A stretch of 64,000 nucleotides of DNA from Gammaproteobacteria bacterium (GTDB lineage Bacteria > Pseudomonadota > Gammaproteobacteria > UBA4575): NCBI GenBank assembly GCA_033344735.1, contig JAWPMW010000001.1, positions 62,001 through 126,000 of the forward strand. Direction: 5' to 3'. The notes under the pieces are model-generated. The model searched no databases and was not told the DNA's origin. It saw only the letters and a list, made by a program, of their open reading frames with translations. Shown here piece by piece: positions 22,065 to 32,718 of this stretch (its first letter is position 1; each line of letters begins with the position of its first letter). Made by a program: the position numbers and the translations under genes.

Positions 22065-22400
22065 ATGGAAGTTTCAGCAAAGTTAAAAGATATCAGTATA
22101 TCAGCGCAAAAATGTCGTCTGGTTGCTGACCAAATACGTGGCATGGAAGTGAGTCGCGCAGTTGAGCTTTTAGAATTTAGTTCAAAGAAAGCGTCTGGCA
22201 TTGTTAAGAAGGTTTTAGATTCTGCTATTGCCAATGCCGAGCACAATGAAGGTGCAGATATCGACGAATTAAAAGTAACAAAAATATTTGTTGATGAAGG
22301 TCGAACGCAAAAACGCTTTCAGCCTAGAGCTAAAGGACGAGCATGTAAGATTTTAAAGAGAAGCAGTCATCTGACAGTGACTGTTGGTGATAATAGGTAG
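22065..22400 (+). CDS. rplV: 50S ribosomal protein L22
   Basis: 111 residues (E. coli 110). L22 spans the large subunit with a beta-hairpin reaching the exit tunnel. [16 protein letters not shown] at the start and [22 protein letters not shown] at the end are typical. It is spaced 27 nt from rpsS and 50 nt from rpsC. Confidence 0.98.
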   Translation: MEVSAKLKDISISAQKCRLVADQIRGMEVSRAVELLEFSSKKASGIVKKVLDSAIANAEHNEGADIDELKVTKIFVDEGRTQKRFQPRAKGRACKILKRSSHLTVTVGDNR

Positions 22401-22450
22401 TCAACGTACTACATATTTAATAATAGACATTAACCGAGTTAATAGATCCG

Positions 22451-23140
22451 ATGGGACAAAAAGTACATCCAACTGGCTTTAGATTAGGTATAGCAACTGA
22501 CTGGACTTCTAAGTGGTATGCAGAAGGAACAGACTACGCTAAGTTTCTTAATAGCGACTTAGAAATTCGTAAATATCTAAAAGAAAAATTATCACAGGCA
22601 TCGGTAAGCAGAATCCAAATAGATAGACCAGCACGTGCGGCATTTGTAGTAATTCATACCGCAAGACCTGGAATTGTTATTGGTAAGAAAGGTGAAGACG
22701 TCGAAGCATTGCGTAAAGAAATAGCTCGCCGTATGGATCTAAATATCAATAATGTAAAAATCAATATCGAAGAAATTCGCAAGCCAGAAATTGATGCGCA
22801 ATTAGTATCAGAAAGTGTCGCGCAACAGCTAGAGCGCCGCATTATGTTTAGACGTGCAATGAAGCGCGCTGTTAGTAATGCAATGCGTCTTGGTGCGCTA
22901 GGTGTAAAAATTAATGTATCAGGTCGTTTAAACGGTGCTGAAATTGCTCGCACTGAGTGGTATCGCGAAGGTCGAGTACCATTGCATACATTAAGAGCTG
23001 ATATTGACTATGGCACAGCAGAAGCGGCGACTACTTACGGAATTATAGGTATCAAGACATGGATCTTTAAAGGTGAAGTTTTTGATCTTGAAAGCAAGAA
23101 CAGTGAAGAACTGCCTGACACTAAACGCGCTAGCGCATAA
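22451..23140 (+). CDS. rpsC: 30S ribosomal protein S3
   Basis: 229 residues (E. coli 233). S3 has a KH domain, with [12 protein letters not shown] near residues 75-86 carrying the GxxG loop, and forms part of the mRNA entry helicase with S4 and S5. The N-terminus [13 protein letters not shown] is invariant in the family. Confidence 0.98.
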   Translation: MGQKVHPTGFRLGIATDWTSKWYAEGTDYAKFLNSDLEIRKYLKEKLSQASVSRIQIDRPARAAFVVIHTARPGIVIGKKGEDVEALRKEIARRMDLNINNVKINIEEIRKPEIDAQLVSESVAQQLERRIMFRRAMKRAVSNAMRLGALGVKINVSGRLNGAEIARTEWYREGRVPLHTLRADIDYGTAEAATTYGIIGIKTWIFKGEVFDLESKNSEELPDTKRASA

Positions 23141-23170
23141 ATAATAAGACCCTAAGAGAAGGATAGAATC

Positions 23171-23584
23171 GTGTTACAGCCAAAGAAAACCAAATTTCGC
23201 AAGCAGCAAAAAGGCCGCAACCGTGGACTTGCGTTAAATGGTAATAAAGTAAGCTTTGGAGATTTTGGTCTTAAAGCTGTTGGTCGTGGTCGTTTAACTG
23301 CAAGACAAATAGAAGCAGCACGACGTGCAATGACTAGACACGTTAAGCGTGGTGGAAAAATCTGGATTAGAATTTTTCCGGATGTGCCTGTGACCAAAAA
23401 ACCTTTGGAAGTAAGACAGGGTAAAGGTAAGGGTAACGTTGAATATTGGGTGGCAAAAATTCAGCCAGGTAAAATGTTATATGAAATGGAAGGTGTGCCC
23501 GAAGAATTAGCGCGTGAAGCCTTTAAGTTGGCAGCTGCTAAGTTACCTATTCAAACTCAATTTGTCACAAGGACATTAATGTAA
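23171..23584 (+). CDS. rplP: 50S ribosomal protein L16
   Basis: 137 residues (E. coli 136), GTG start. L16 contacts A-site tRNA and is a late assembly protein. [19 protein letters not shown] at the start and [18 protein letters not shown] are diagnostic; the Arg hydroxylated in E. coli is present. The stop overlaps the rpmC start by one base (TAATG). Confidence 0.98.
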   Translation: MLQPKKTKFRKQQKGRNRGLALNGNKVSFGDFGLKAVGRGRLTARQIEAARRAMTRHVKRGGKIWIRIFPDVPVTKKPLEVRQGKGKGNVEYWVAKIQPGKMLYEMEGVPEELAREAFKLAAAKLPIQTQFVTRTLM

Positions 23585-23781
23585 TGAAAGCGACAGAATT
23601 ACGTGCCAAGGGCGAGAGTGAATTAAAAGATGAATTAATTGAGCTGCGTAAAGAGCAGTTTAAGTTACGTATGCAATATTCAATGGGGCAAGCAAGTCGC
23701 AACCATGAATTTTCTAGAATTCGTAAAGATATCGCACGCATTAAGACCGTGCTTAATGAGCAAAGCAAAAGCGCGAGCTAG
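23584..23781 (+). CDS. rpmC: 50S ribosomal protein L29
   Basis: 65 residues (E. coli 63). It is a small helical hairpin protein at the tunnel exit. [29 protein letters not shown] is typical when read in two parts, as are the RKDIARIKTVLNE residues near the end. Its start overlaps the rplP stop by one base, so translation is coupled. Confidence 0.97.
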   Translation: MKATELRAKGESELKDELIELRKEQFKLRMQYSMGQASRNHEFSRIRKDIARIKTVLNEQSKSAS

Positions 23782-23794
23782 TAAATAGAAGACT

Positions 23795-24061
23795 ATGGAA
23801 AAACAAGATAAAAAAATGCGAACAGTTCAAGGCAAAGTTGTTAGCAACAAAATGGATAAATCCATTGTTGTATTAACAGAGCGACGCGTTAAGCATCCTA
23901 TTTATGGGAAATTCATGAGTAAGTCTTCAAAGATTCATGCACATGATGAAAACAACCAATGCACAATTGGTGATGTTGTCACAATTAAAGAATGCCGACC
24001 AATTTCAAAAACCAAGTCGTGGACATTGGTTGAAGTTGTTGTTCCTGGCGTAGCAGGCTAA
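23795..24061 (+). CDS. rpsQ: 30S ribosomal protein S17
   Basis: 88 residues (E. coli 84). It is an OB-fold protein and a primary 16S rRNA binder. [18 protein letters not shown] near residue 9 and [20 protein letters not shown] are the family signatures. It starts 13 nt after rpmC. Confidence 0.97.
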   Translation: MEKQDKKMRTVQGKVVSNKMDKSIVVLTERRVKHPIYGKFMSKSSKIHAHDENNQCTIGDVVTIKECRPISKTKSWTLVEVVVPGVAG

Positions 24062-24074
24062 ATAAGGATTAACC

Positions 24075-24443
24075 ATGATACAGATGCAATCTAATCTTGA
24101 TGTAGCCGACAACAGTGGCGCAAAAAGAATTCAGTGTATAAAAGTTTTAGGTGGTTCGCATCGTCGCTATGCAGGTATCGGTGATGTTATTAAGGTGAGC
24201 ATCAAAGATGCTATACCACGCGGAAAAGTTAAAAAAGGCGAAGTTTACAATGCGGTTGTTGTAAGAACTGCAAAAGGTGTGCGTCGCCCCGATGGTTCGT
24301 TAATACGTTTTGATGGAAATGCGGCGGTATTGCTAAATGCTCAGTTGCAACCAATTGGTACACGTATCTTTGGACCAGTCACAAGAGAACTACGCACAGA
24401 AAAATTTATGAAAATAATTTCTCTTGCGCCAGAAGTACTATAA
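24075..24443 (+). CDS. rplN: 50S ribosomal protein L14
   Basis: 122 residues (E. coli 123). L14 forms an intersubunit bridge and is the binding site of Rsf[20 protein letters not shown] and [13 protein letters not shown] are diagnostic. The spacing to rpsQ (13 nt) and rplX (28 nt from the chosen start) fits a continuous spc operon. Confidence 0.98.
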   Translation: MIQMQSNLDVADNSGAKRIQCIKVLGGSHRRYAGIGDVIKVSIKDAIPRGKVKKGEVYNAVVVRTAKGVRRPDGSLIRFDGNAAVLLNAQLQPIGTRIFGPVTRELRTEKFMKIISLAPEVL

Positions 24444-24471
24444 AGACGAAAGTGCAATAAGAATTACAGAT

Positions 24472-24789
24472 ATGAATAAGATTAAAAAAGGTGATGAAGT
24501 AATAGTGAACGCTGGCAAAGATAAGGGCCGACGTGGAACTGTTACCCAAGTATTGGCTGATGGTCGCATACTTGTTGATGGGATAAATATGGTTAAGAAA
24601 GCTCAAAAGCCAAACCCTAATGCAGGCATCACCGGTGGAATAATTGATAAGGAAATGGCAATTGATCGTTCTAATATTATGATGTTCAACCCTGCGACAG
24701 GTAAAGGTGATCGTGTGGGAGTTAAAACATTAGAAGATAATACTAAGGTTCGCTATTTCAAATCTAACGGCGAAGTGGTGGATGTATAA
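24472..24789 (+). CDS. rplX: 50S ribosomal protein L24
   Basis: 105 residues from the ATG at 24472, matching the family length (E. coli 104). An in-frame ATG at 24424 would add 16 residues inside the end of rplN and breaks the alignment with the family. The KOW motif [20 protein letters not shown] is at residues 4-23. L24 initiates 50S assembly. The stop overlaps the rplE ATG by one base. Confidence 0.95.
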   Translation: MNKIKKGDEVIVNAGKDKGRRGTVTQVLADGRILVDGINMVKKAQKPNPNAGITGGIIDKEMAIDRSNIMMFNPATGKGDRVGVKTLEDNTKVRYFKSNGEVVDV

Positions 24790-25328
24790 TGGCTAGATTA
24801 CAAGCATTTTATAACGACACAGTACGTGCACAGTTAATGGAGCAATTTTCTTACGGCAATGTTATGCAAGTGCCGCATATTGAGAAAATCACACTTAACA
24901 TGGGATTGGGTGAAGCAACTAAAGATAAAAAAGTTGTTGAGCATGCAGTGTCAGATATGGCGAAGATTTCAGGACAAAAAGCAGTTGTAACTTTGTCACG
25001 TAAATCTATTGCTGGCTTTAATATCCGAGATGATTGGCCTATTGGCTGTAAGGTAACCCTACGAAATGTACGTATGTACGAATTTTTAGATCGCCTAATT
25101 AATATTGCAATTCCACGTATTCGTGATTTCCGTGGTATCAGTGGAAGAGCCTTTGATGGGCGAGGCAACTACAACATGGGTGTTAAAGAGCAGATCATCT
25201 TCCCGGAAATAGATTACGATAAAATTGATGCGATTCGTGGGATGGATATTGCCATCACTACTAGTGCACCAACTGACGCAGAAGCAAAAGCATTGCTGGC
25301 TGCGTTTAGTTTTCCTTTTAAGAATTAA
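24789..25328 (+). CDS. rplE: 50S ribosomal protein L5
   Basis: 179 residues, the same as E. coli. L5 binds 5S rRNA and contacts P-site t[21 protein letters not shown] near residue 31 and [26 protein letters not shown] near 120-145 are diagnostic. Its start codon overlaps the rplX stop by one base. Confidence 0.98.
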   Translation: MARLQAFYNDTVRAQLMEQFSYGNVMQVPHIEKITLNMGLGEATKDKKVVEHAVSDMAKISGQKAVVTLSRKSIAGFNIRDDWPIGCKVTLRNVRMYEFLDRLINIAIPRIRDFRGISGRAFDGRGNYNMGVKEQIIFPEIDYDKIDAIRGMDIAITTSAPTDAEAKALLAAFSFPFKN

Positions 25329-25363
25329 CTAAGCAAATATAAAGATCAATTGAGGCATTACTA

Positions 25364-25669
25364 ATGGCAAAACAATCCATGGTTCAGCGCGAAAAGAAGC
25401 GCACACGTACAGTTGCAAAATATGCAAAAAAACGTGCGGAACTAAAAGCAATTATAAAAAGTGCAACAGCTGACTATGAAGAAAAAGAATTAGCTGCATT
25501 GAAATTGCAAAAGCTTCCACGTAACGCCATGCCAGTTAGACAAAGAAACCGTTGCAACATTACAGGTAGACCACATGGGTTTTATCGAAAGTTTGGTCTA
25601 GGAAGAAATAAACTGCGTGAAGCAGCTATGCGAGGTGATATCCCTGGCTTAGTTAAGGCAAGTTGGTAA
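25364..25669 (+). CDS. rpsN: 30S ribosomal protein S14 (zinc-free form)
   Basis: 101 residues, exactly the length of the classical proteobacterial C-minus S14. [28 protein letters not shown] is characteristic when read as two adjoining motifs. There is no CxxC zinc pair, unlike the short S14 of Gram-positive bacteria. It lies in its usual place between rplE and rpsH. Confidence 0.97.
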   Translation: MAKQSMVQREKKRTRTVAKYAKKRAELKAIIKSATADYEEKELAALKLQKLPRNAMPVRQRNRCNITGRPHGFYRKFGLGRNKLREAAMRGDIPGLVKASW

Positions 25670-25681
25670 AGGTAATTTATT

Positions 25682-26077
25682 ATGAGTATGAGTGATCCAA
25701 TTGCAGATATGCTAACGCGCATTAGAAATGGGCAGAGTGCAGACAAAGTCAATGTCAGTATGCCAGATTCAAAGTACAAGCAATCAATTGCAGCTGTGTT
25801 AAAAGATGAAGGCTACATCTCGGATTGGAGAGTAGAGGGTGACGGCGTTAAAAAGCAGTTAGTAGTAGACCTAAAATATTACATGGGGAAGCCAGTAATC
25901 GAGAAAATCAAAAAGATCAGTCGACCAGGGTTACGTATATACAAAAGCGCTGAAGATCTTCCAAGTGTTATTGGGGGTATGGGAATCGCTATCATTTCAA
26001 CATCAAAAGGTATGATGACAGACAGCACTGCACGTGAGAATGGGCAAGGTGGCGAAGTTATTTGTACGGTTGAGTAA
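25682..26077 (+). CDS. rpsH: 30S ribosomal protein S8
   Basis: 131 residues (E. coli 130). S8 binds the central domain of 16S rRNA and, in E. coli, represses the spc operon by binding mRNA near rpl[17 protein letters not shown] at the N-terminus and [16 protein letters not shown] at the C-terminus are diagnostic. Confidence 0.98.
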   Translation: MSMSDPIADMLTRIRNGQSADKVNVSMPDSKYKQSIAAVLKDEGYISDWRVEGDGVKKQLVVDLKYYMGKPVIEKIKKISRPGLRIYKSAEDLPSVIGGMGIAIISTSKGMMTDSTARENGQGGEVICTVE

Positions 26078-26091
26078 AAAAAGAATTAGTT

Positions 26092-26619
26092 ATGTCTAGA
26101 ATCGCAAGTCAACCTGTAGAAGTTCCATCTGGCGTAGAAATTAAAATCGATGGGCAAAATGTACGTGCCAAAGGTGCCAAAGGTGAAATGGTATTAGCTT
26201 TGCACCCTGCTGTTAAATTGGTGCAAGAAGATGCCACATTATCAGTGAAAGCAGATGATAAAAGTTCTGTGGCAATGGCAGGCACTATGCGTTCTTTATT
26301 AAATAATTTGGTGGTCGGTGTGTCACAAGGTTTTGAGCGTAAGCTTGAGTTGGTTGGTGTTGGTTATCGAGCGCAAGCTAAAGGCAAAGTTTTAAATTTG
26401 TCATTAGGTTTTTCACATCCAGTTGAATATGCTGTTCCTGAAGGTATTACCATTGAAACGCCAAGCCAGACAGAAATTTTAGTAAAAGGTTTTGATAAGC
26501 AGAAAGTAGGACAGGTAGCAGCAGAATTACGTGCTTACAGACCACCCGAGCCATATAAAGGCAAGGGTGTTAAATATGCTGATGAGCGAATTATTCGCAA
26601 AGAAGCCAAGAAAAAATAG
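26092..26619 (+). CDS. rplF: 50S ribosomal protein L6
   Basis: 175 residues (E. coli 177). It has two similar domains and lies near the factor-binding site. The second domain contains [25 protein letters not shown] and ends with [21 protein letters not shown]. The start is 14 nt after rpsH. Confidence 0.98.
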   Translation: MSRIASQPVEVPSGVEIKIDGQNVRAKGAKGEMVLALHPAVKLVQEDATLSVKADDKSSVAMAGTMRSLLNNLVVGVSQGFERKLELVGVGYRAQAKGKVLNLSLGFSHPVEYAVPEGITIETPSQTEILVKGFDKQKVGQVAAELRAYRPPEPYKGKGVKYADERIIRKEAKKK

Positions 26620-26656
26620 ATAAGTAGAAATACACAAGTTTAAGTGATTTGAAATA

Positions 26657-27010
26657 ATGGATAAGAAAGCATCAAGAATACGCCGCAGCAAAAAAACACG
26701 TTGTAATATACGTGCGCAGGGTGCAGCTCGCCTGTGCGTCTTTAGAACGTCTAAGCATATATATGCTCAGGTGATTGATGATGCAACGGCAAGCGTATTA
26801 GCGAGTGGATCATCATTAGATTCAGGTGTGCGTGGTAATGTGAAATACACAGGTAACGTTGAAGCTGCTAAGGCGGTTGGAAAGTTAGTAGCTGAGCGTG
26901 CTAAAGATAAGGGAATTACTAAGGTTGCTTTTGATCGTTCTGGCTTTAGGTACCATGGTCGAGTTCAAGCATTAGCAGATGCCGCCAGAGAAGCTGGACT
27001 GGATTTTTAA
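26657..27010 (+). CDS. rplR: 50S ribosomal protein L18
   Basis: 117 residues, equal to E. coli. It binds 5S rRNA with L5. The basic N-terminus is followed by [17 protein letters not shown] and, at the C-terminus, [24 protein letters not shown], the family signature. Confidence 0.98.
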   Translation: MDKKASRIRRSKKTRCNIRAQGAARLCVFRTSKHIYAQVIDDATASVLASGSSLDSGVRGNVKYTGNVEAAKAVGKLVAERAKDKGITKVAFDRSGFRYHGRVQALADAAREAGLDF

Positions 27011-27045
27011 CAAGAGAAGCTAGATTGGAATTTAAAGGGTAAATA

Positions 27046-27555
27046 ATGGCCGGACAAGAAGTAACAAATAAAACTGCAGATGGGTTACAAGAAAAGCTTG
27101 TTGCAGTTAACCGCGTAGCTAAAGTGGTTAAAGGTGGTCGCCAATTTGGTTTCACTGCATTGACTGTAGTCGGCGATGGTGAAGGTAAAATTGGGTTCGG
27201 TTATGGCAAAGCCAAAGAAGTACCAATTGCAATTCAAAAAGCAATGGAAAAAGCACGCCGTAATATGCAAACAGTCCCACTTAAAGATGGCACTTTGTTT
27301 TATCCGAAAGTAGGCATACATGGAGCTGCAAAAGTACACATGCAACCAGCATCAGAAGGTACTGGTATTATTGCTGGTGGTGCCATGCGCGCAGTATTTG
27401 AAGTGCTAGGTGTACGTAACGTATTAGCAAAATGCATTGGCTCACGAAATCCGATCAATGTAGTAAGAGCAACAATGCAAGGTTTAACAAGCATGCAATC
27501 ACCTGAGTCCATTGCTTCTAAGCGTGGAAAGTCAGTAGAAGAAATTCTGGGTTAA
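27046..27555 (+). CDS. rpsE: 30S ribosomal protein S5
   Basis: 169 residues (E. coli 167). With S3 and S4 it forms the mRNA entry channel. The double-stranded RNA-binding domain holds [19 protein letters not shown], the loop mutated in spectinomycin resistance, which looks wild type. The C-terminal domain contains [20 protein letters not shown]. Confidence 0.98.
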   Translation: MAGQEVTNKTADGLQEKLVAVNRVAKVVKGGRQFGFTALTVVGDGEGKIGFGYGKAKEVPIAIQKAMEKARRNMQTVPLKDGTLFYPKVGIHGAAKVHMQPASEGTGIIAGGAMRAVFEVLGVRNVLAKCIGSRNPINVVRATMQGLTSMQSPESIASKRGKSVEEILG

Positions 27556-27559
27556 TCAA

Positions 27560-27742
27560 ATGAGTAAACAGTTACAAGTAACGTTGGTTAAGAGTATTCA
27601 TGGTCGCCTCAAGTCGCATCAAGCGTGCGTGCGTGGTCTTGGTATTCGTAGAATTCATAACCCTGTGACAGTGATCGATACACCTGAAAATCGCGGCATG
27701 ATTAATAAAATTCAGTATATGCTGAAAGTAGAGGAAATTTAG
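27560..27742 (+). CDS. rpmD: 50S ribosomal protein L30
   Basis: 60 residues (E. coli 59). It is a small single-domain protein with [25 protein letters not shown] at the N-terminus. It lies between rpsE (4 nt before) and rplO (1 nt after), the standard spc order. The short length makes it easy to miss, but composition and context are unambiguous. Confidence 0.96.
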   Translation: MSKQLQVTLVKSIHGRLKSHQACVRGLGIRRIHNPVTVIDTPENRGMINKIQYMLKVEEI

Positions 27743-27743
27743 A

Positions 27744-28178
27744 ATGCGCCTAAATACTATTAAACCGGGTGCAGGAAGCCGCACTAATGCTAAACGTGTA
27801 GGACGTGGAATTGGTTCTGGTTTTGGCAAGACTTGTGGGCGTGGGCATAAAGGCCAAAAATCACGTTCAGGTGGATTTCATAAAGTTGGTTTTGAAGGTG
27901 GTCAAATGCCATTGCAGCGAAGGCTGCCAAAATTTGGTTTTCGCTCTGCAAAAGCTAAATTGACTGCTGAAGTAAGACTTCATGAATTGTTGTTAACTGA
28001 TGCTGCTGTTCTTGATATTAAAGCATTGAAAGAAGCTAACATTGTTTCTGAATTCACACAGCGAGTGAAAGTAATCTTGTCTGGTGAAATAAGTGAGCCC
28101 GTGCATACACGTGGCTTGATGTTTACAAAAGGCGCGCGTGCTGCAGTAGAAGCCGCGGGCGGAAAAATTGAAGACTAG
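27744..28178 (+). CDS. rplO: 50S ribosomal protein L15
   Basis: 144 residues, as in E. coli. It is a late assembly protein with a long basic N-terminal extension: [20 protein letters not shown], then [13 protein letters not shown]. The C-terminal domain ends with [15 protein letters not shown]. It starts one nucleotide after rpmD and lies 10 nt before secY. Confidence 0.98.
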   Translation: MRLNTIKPGAGSRTNAKRVGRGIGSGFGKTCGRGHKGQKSRSGGFHKVGFEGGQMPLQRRLPKFGFRSAKAKLTAEVRLHELLLTDAAVLDIKALKEANIVSEFTQRVKVILSGEISEPVHTRGLMFTKGARAAVEAAGGKIED

Positions 28179-28188
28179 TAGCTAAGTT

Positions 28189-29526
28189 ATGTCAGCATCC
28201 CGCGAAAAAATGGCAGCCCAGCTAGGTGGGATGGGGCAGTTAACAGAATTAAAGCAACGCTTATTGTTTGTATTAATGGCGTTGATTGTTTATCGAATTG
28301 GTACCTTTATTCCAACGCCAGGTATTGATCCTGCGGCAATGGCGAGGTTCTTCGAAGAACAGAGTGGCACCATATTAAATATGTTTAATATGTTCTCGGG
28401 CGGTGCCTTAGAAAGGTTGAGTATTTTTGCTCTAGGTATTATGCCTTATATTTCTGCATCAATTATTATGCAGTTAATGAGTGCGGTAGTACCGTCACTG
28501 AAAGAGCTTAAGAGAGAAGGTGAAGCGGGTCGTCGTAAGATTACTCAATATACACGTTACGGAACGGTCGTATTAGCGACATTCCAAGCAATAGGTGTTG
28601 CAATTGCACTACAAAATCAGGGTGTAGCTTTGCACCCAGGACCAAGCTTTGTATTTACAGCGGCGATTAGTTTAGTCACTGGGACCATGTTCTTGATGTG
28701 GTTAGGAGAACAAATAACAGAGCGTGGTGTTGGTAATGGGATATCTATTATTATTTTTGCGGGGATTGTAGCTGGGTTGCCAGCGGCCGTCGCAGGAACA
28801 CTAGAATTGGCACGCACTGGCGAGTTGTCCAGCGGCTTAGTTCTACTATTATTTGTCATGGCTATTGTTGTCACGGCAATTGTTGTTTTCATTGAAAGAG
28901 GACAGCGCAGAATTACAGTGAATTATGCTAAGCGTCAGCAGGGTCGTAAGATGTATGCCGCGCAGTCTAGTCACTTACCATTGAAGCTCAATATGTCGGG
29001 TGTTATCCCGCCTATTTTTGCTTCTAGTATTATTTTGTTCCCGGCAACATTAGGACAGTGGGCGGGGAATGTAGAAGGATTAGGATGGTTGCAGGATATT
29101 TCGGCAACCTTGGCACCAGGGCAACCTCTGTATGTGACTTTTTATGCCTTGGCGATAATTTTCTTCTGTTTCTTCTACACAGCGATCGTCTTTGATTCGC
29201 GTGAGACAGCAGATAATTTGAAGCGCTCCGGCGCATTTATTCCTGGAATAAGACCAGGTGAGCAGAGTGCTCGTTATATTGATTCTGTGCTTACACGTTT
29301 AACTGCGGTAGGTGCGATCTACATAACGTTAGTGTGTTTGATGCCAGAATTCTTAATACTTAAATGGAATGTACCATTTTACTTTGGTGGTACATCTTTA
29401 TTAATCATTGTTGTAGTGGTGATGGATTTCATAGCGCAAGTTCAGTCGCATTTGATGTCTCATCAGTATGAAGGATTAATGAAGAAGGCTAATTTGAAAG
29501 GTGGCCGCGCAGGCCAGTTACGTTAA
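28189..29526 (+). CDS. secY: Preprotein translocase channel subunit SecY
   Basis: 445 residues (E. coli 443). It is the ten-helix protein-conducting channel of the inner membrane and works with SecE (encoded at 2377). Hydrophobic segments are spread regularly over the protein. [11 protein letters not shown] near residue 35, [16 protein letters not shown] near 85, and the cytoplasmic loop [15 protein letters not shown] near 345 are family hallmarks. It is the penultimate gene of the spc operon. Confidence 0.98.
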   Translation: MSASREKMAAQLGGMGQLTELKQRLLFVLMALIVYRIGTFIPTPGIDPAAMARFFEEQSGTILNMFNMFSGGALERLSIFALGIMPYISASIIMQLMSAVVPSLKELKREGEAGRRKITQYTRYGTVVLATFQAIGVAIALQNQGVALHPGPSFVFTAAISLVTGTMFLMWLGEQITERGVGNGISIIIFAGIVAGLPAAVAGTLELARTGELSSGLVLLLFVMAIVVTAIVVFIERGQRRITVNYAKRQQGRKMYAAQSSHLPLKLNMSGVIPPIFASSIILFPATLGQWAGNVEGLGWLQDISATLAPGQPLYVTFYALAIIFFCFFYTAIVFDSRETADNLKRSGAFIPGIRPGEQSARYIDSVLTRLTAVGAIYITLVCLMPEFLILKWNVPFYFGGTSLLIIVVVVMDFIAQVQSHLMSHQYEGLMKKANLKGGRAGQLR

Positions 29527-29572
29527 CAATTTGCGTTAATTCTTGCGTAGAGCCAATAGATAGGAAATAGAA

Positions 29573-29686
29573 ATGAAAGTTAGGGCCTCTGTAAAAAAAC
29601 TATGTCGCAATTGCAAAGTGATTCGAAGAAACCGTGTAGTACGCGTGATCTGTACGGATCCAAGGCATAAGCAAAGACAAGGCTAG
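29573..29686 (+). CDS. rpmJ: 50S ribosomal protein L36 (zinc-binding form)
   Basis: 37 codons plus TAG, starting [20 protein letters not shown]. The zinc ligands C11, C14, C27 and H32 are all present, so this is the C-plus form; the zinc-free paralogue used under zinc starvation is not in the window. It lies 46 nt after secY and 100 nt before rpsM, exactly where rpmJ ends the spc operon. An AGGAAA ribosome site precedes the ATG. Confidence 0.96.
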   Translation: MKVRASVKKLCRNCKVIRRNRVVRVICTDPRHKQRQG

Positions 29687-29724
29687 TTGGTTACGAGAAT
29701 TGTAATAGAAACCCGTGATTTTAT

Positions 29725-29733
29725 TGGTAAAAT
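29725..29733 (+). promoter_or_regulatory. Extended -10 promoter of the alpha operon (rpsM-rplQ)
   Basis: TGGTAAAAT (29725-29733) is an extended -10 element, TG-N-TAAAAT, in the 100-nt rpmJ-rpsM gap. No good -35 box is seen 17 nt upstream (ATAGAA). The following TTGCGGCTTC closely matches the discriminator after the candidate rplC promoter. A weak 4-bp stem TGCG/CGCA (29745-29760) starts 12 nt after the -10 box. Confidence 0.55.
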
Positions 29734-29786
29734 TTGCGGCTTCATGCGTAAAAAAGCGCAAAAGAAACTTTAGTTAGGAGTGTAAT

Positions 29787-30143
29787 GTGGCACGTATTGC
29801 CGGAATAAATATCCCAGTGCATAAGCACACTGAAATTGCCTTAACGGCAATCTTTGGTATTGGGCGAACTCGTTCACGAGAGATTTGCGCAGTGACTGGC
29901 ATAAGCCCTGCAGCTAAAATTAAAGATTTAACTGAAGAGGAAGTTGAAAAGCTTCGTACTGAGGTAGCTAAATTTCAGGTTGAAGGTGATTTACGTCGAG
30001 AAGTTTCTATGAACATCAAACGTTTGATGGACTTGGGAACATATCGTGGTATTCGTCATCGACGCGGTTTACCACTCCGAGGACAACGAACAAAAACCAA
30101 TGCACGTTCACGCAAAGGTCCACGTCGTCCTATTAAGAGATAA
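29787..30143 (+). CDS. rpsM: 30S ribosomal protein S13
   Basis: 118 residues (E. coli 118), GTG start with AGGAGT upstream. S13 bridges to the 50S subunit at the top of the head. [20 protein letters not shown] and the C-terminal [20 protein letters not shown] are diagnostic. It is the first gene of the alpha operon. Confidence 0.98.
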   Translation: MARIAGINIPVHKHTEIALTAIFGIGRTRSREICAVTGISPAAKIKDLTEEEVEKLRTEVAKFQVEGDLRREVSMNIKRLMDLGTYRGIRHRRGLPLRGQRTKTNARSRKGPRRPIKR

Positions 30144-30166
30144 AGAAATAAGCAAGGTTACTATTT

Positions 30167-30559
30167 ATGGCAACAGCAAGCACAGGTCGCACAAAGAAGA
30201 AAGTTAAAAGAGTTGTTACTGACGGTATCGCTCATATTAATGCTTCTTTTAATAATACCATTATAACTATCACAGACCGTCAAGGTAATGCGCTCGCATG
30301 GGCAACTTCAGGTGGGTCAGGGTTTAGAGGATCACGCAAAAGTACACCATTTGCTGCTCAAGTAGCGGCAGAAAGATGTGGAAATGTTGCTTTAGAATAC
30401 GGTATGAAGAATTTAGATGTTTTGGTCAAAGGACCTGGGCCTGGTAGAGAATCTGCAGTACGTTCATTGAACGCACTAGGTTTTAAAATCACTAATATTT
30501 CAGATATAACCCCAATTCCACATAATGGGTGTAGACCGCCTAAAAAGCGAAGAGTGTAA
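30167..30559 (+). CDS. rpsK: 30S ribosomal protein S11
   Basis: 130 residues (E. coli 129). It is a platform protein next to the mRNA exit. [20 protein letters not shown] near residue 22 and [12 protein letters not shown] at the end are diagnostic. It is spaced 23 nt from rpsM. Confidence 0.98.
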   Translation: MATASTGRTKKKVKRVVTDGIAHINASFNNTIITITDRQGNALAWATSGGSGFRGSRKSTPFAAQVAAERCGNVALEYGMKNLDVLVKGPGPGRESAVRSLNALGFKITNISDITPIPHNGCRPPKKRRV

Positions 30560-30565
30560 GTAGTT

Positions 30566-31186
30566 ATGGCTAGATATTTAGGACCAAAGTGTAAGTTAAG
30601 TCGTCGTGAAGGAACCGATTTATTCCTTAAGAGTCGTGTACGTCCATTAGACTCCAAGTGTAAAGCTGACAAAGTTCCAGGACAGCATGGAGATAAACGA
30701 GGAAGAACTTCTGACTATGGTTTGCAGTTACGTGAGAAGCAAAAACTGCGTCGTATGTATGGCGTATTAGAAAAGCAGTTTAGTAACTACTACAAGAAAG
30801 CGAATTTAAAGAAAGGTTCTACCGGTGAAAACTTGTTAGAGCTATTAGAGTGTCGTTTAGATAACGTAGTCTACCGCATGGGATTCGGTGTTACTCGTGC
30901 TGAGTGCAGACAACTGGTTAGCCACAAATCTATTGAAGTAAATGGTTCGCTAGTGAATATTCCTTCTTATCAGGTTAAAGCCGAAGACGTTATTTCAGTG
31001 CGAGAAAAAGCACGCAAGCAATTACGAATTCAAGATTCGTTAAACACTGCTGAGCAATTTGGTTTCCCAGATTGGGTCACGGTCGATACAAAGAAAATGA
31101 CGGGGACTTTCAGATCTGCACCAGAAAGAACTGATCTATCTTCAGATATTAACGAATCGCTCGTAGTCGAGCTTTACTCTAAGTAA
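30566..31186 (+). CDS. rpsD: 30S ribosomal protein S4
   Basis: 206 residues, the same as E. coli. It is a primary assembly protein and, in E. coli, represses the alpha operon translationally. [20 protein letters not shown] at the start, an S4 RNA-binding domain near residues 95-160 and the C-terminal [13 protein letters not shown] are typical. Cys9 replaces a Leu of E. coli, but no full zinc motif is formed. It starts 6 nt after rpsK. Confidence 0.98.
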   Translation: MARYLGPKCKLSRREGTDLFLKSRVRPLDSKCKADKVPGQHGDKRGRTSDYGLQLREKQKLRRMYGVLEKQFSNYYKKANLKKGSTGENLLELLECRLDNVVYRMGFGVTRAECRQLVSHKSIEVNGSLVNIPSYQVKAEDVISVREKARKQLRIQDSLNTAEQFGFPDWVTVDTKKMTGTFRSAPERTDLSSDINESLVVELYSK

Positions 31187-31207
31187 TCACAGCGGGAGAG
31201 GATATAT

Positions 31208-32200
31208 ATGGCAAGTTCAAACGAGTTACTTAAGCCTAGGTTAGTTGACGTTAATGTCATTAACTCTCAGAGCGCAAAAATAGTCTTAGAGCCATTAGAA
31301 AGAGGCTTTGGTCATACGCTTGGGAATGCTTTACGACGCATTTTGCTTTCTTCAATTCAAGGATGTGCCATTGTAGAGGCGCAGATTGAAGGGGTATTGC
31401 ACGAATACACTGCTATCGAAGGTGTTCAAGAAGATGTTGTCGATATTTTGCTAAACCTAAAAGGTGTAGCAATTAAAATGCACAACAAAAACGAAGCCAT
31501 GCTAACTGTTAATAAGAATGGTCCTGGTGTGTTAACTGCAGCAGACATTCAAGGTGACCATGATATTGAGATCGTCAACCCAGACCATGTGATTGCGCAT
31601 CTAACAACAGGTAGCTCAATTAATATGACATTAAAAGTAGCAAAGGGCCGTGGGTACGTTCCTTCAACACAAAGAACATCTGACGAAGATCGCCCAATTG
31701 GTGCATTAATGCTAGATGCTAGCTTCAGTCCGGTTCGACGTGTGTCTTATTCAGTAGAAAGTGCGCGTGTAGAGCAACGTACTAATTTAGATAAATTGAT
31801 TATTGATTTGCAAACAGATGGCACTGTTGACCCAGAAGAAACAGTACGCAAAGCGGCGGGAATTCTTCAGCAACAATTAACTGTCTTTGTTGACCTTCAA
31901 GGTGATGAGCAAGAAGAGCAAGCACCAAGTGAAGCTGAGATTGACCCAATTCTAATGCGTCCAGTTGACGACTTAGAGCTAACAGTCAGATCTGCAAACT
32001 GCTTGAAAGCAGAGAATATTTACTACATTGGTGACTTAATTCAACGCACTGAAGTGGAGTTATTGAAAACGCCAAACTTGGGTAAGAAGTCATTAACAGA
32101 AATAAAAGATGTGCTTGGTTCACATGGTCTATCGCTTGGTATGCGATTAGAAAATTGGCCACCGGCGCATATGAAAGATGAACGCAAATCAATCATATAA
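31208..32200 (+). CDS. rpoA: DNA-directed RNA polymerase subunit alpha
   Basis: 330 residues (E. coli 329). The N-terminal domain (about 1-235) dimerises and assembles polymerase, with [20 protein letters not shown] near residue 29. A linker precedes the C-terminal domain (about 250-330). There, [14 protein letters not shown] contains the arginine that contacts UP-element DNA, and the domain ends with [11 protein letters not shown]. It lies between rpsD and rplQ as usual. Confidence 0.99.
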   Translation: MASSNELLKPRLVDVNVINSQSAKIVLEPLERGFGHTLGNALRRILLSSIQGCAIVEAQIEGVLHEYTAIEGVQEDVVDILLNLKGVAIKMHNKNEAMLTVNKNGPGVLTAADIQGDHDIEIVNPDHVIAHLTTGSSINMTLKVAKGRGYVPSTQRTSDEDRPIGALMLDASFSPVRRVSYSVESARVEQRTNLDKLIIDLQTDGTVDPEETVRKAAGILQQQLTVFVDLQGDEQEEQAPSEAEIDPILMRPVDDLELTVRSANCLKAENIYYIGDLIQRTEVELLKTPNLGKKSLTEIKDVLGSHGLSLGMRLENWPPAHMKDERKSII

Positions 32201-32218
32201 GATTGTCAGGTAAAAATT

Positions 32219-32581
32219 ATGCGACACAGACATTCAGGTAGAAAATTAAATCGTACAGACGCACATCGTAACGCTATGTTTCAAAACATGGCGGTTTCAC
32301 TAGTCGAGCATGAAGTAATTAAAACAACACTACCAAAAGCTAAAGAATTGCGAAAAGTACTTGAGCCATTAATTACTCGAGCAAAAGACGACACTGTTTC
32401 ACAACGACGTGTTGTGTTTTCACGTTTACGTGATAAAGCGGCTGTAGGAAAATTGTTTACAGAATTAGGTCCGCGATACAAAGAACGTCCAGGCGGTTAT
32501 CTACGTATTCTTAAATGTGGTTTCCGCAGTGGAGATAATGCACCAATGGCGTTAGTGGAGTTGGTTGATCGACCAGAATAA
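32219..32581 (+). CDS. rplQ: 50S ribosomal protein L17
   Basis: 120 residues (E. coli 127). It lies near the tunnel exit. [22 protein letters not shown], read in two parts, is almost invariant in the family. [21 protein letters not shown] is near the C-terminus. It is the last gene of the ribosomal cluster and is followed after about 20 nt by a strong terminator. Confidence 0.98.
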   Translation: MRHRHSGRKLNRTDAHRNAMFQNMAVSLVEHEVIKTTLPKAKELRKVLEPLITRAKDDTVSQRRVVFSRLRDKAAVGKLFTELGPRYKERPGGYLRILKCGFRSGDNAPMALVELVDRPE

Positions 32582-32600
32582 ATAATAAGAATTTGAAACA

Positions 32601-32633
32601 GCAAAAAAGCCAGGCATGTCCTGGCTTTTTTGC
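32601..32633 (+). terminator. Rho-independent terminator after rplQ
   Basis: GCAAAAAAGCCAGG pairs perfectly with CCTGGCTTTTTTGC around the loop CATGT (32615-32619). The six T residues (32626-32631) follow the GCCAGG core. The A-run on the other side makes it potentially bidirectional. It closes the 30-kb run of plus-strand expression genes. Confidence 0.92.
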
Positions 32634-32690
32634 GTTATGAGCTTTAAAAACAAGAAATTGAATGGCCAGGATTAATTTTTGCCTCTTTGT

Positions 32691-32718
32691 TTGACTAAGA
32701 AAATACTCGTTCTATACA
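32691..32718 (+). promoter_or_regulatory. Promoter of the subtilase gene
   Basis: TTGACT (32691-32696) and TATACA (32713-32718), 16 nt apart, match sigma70 boxes 5 of 6 each. A second -10-like TATAAT occurs at 32769-32774 without a good -35. Transcription from the first would give an AT-rich leader of roughly 160 nt before the ATG at 32887. The remaining 32634-32886 sequence shows no gene. Confidence 0.6.
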
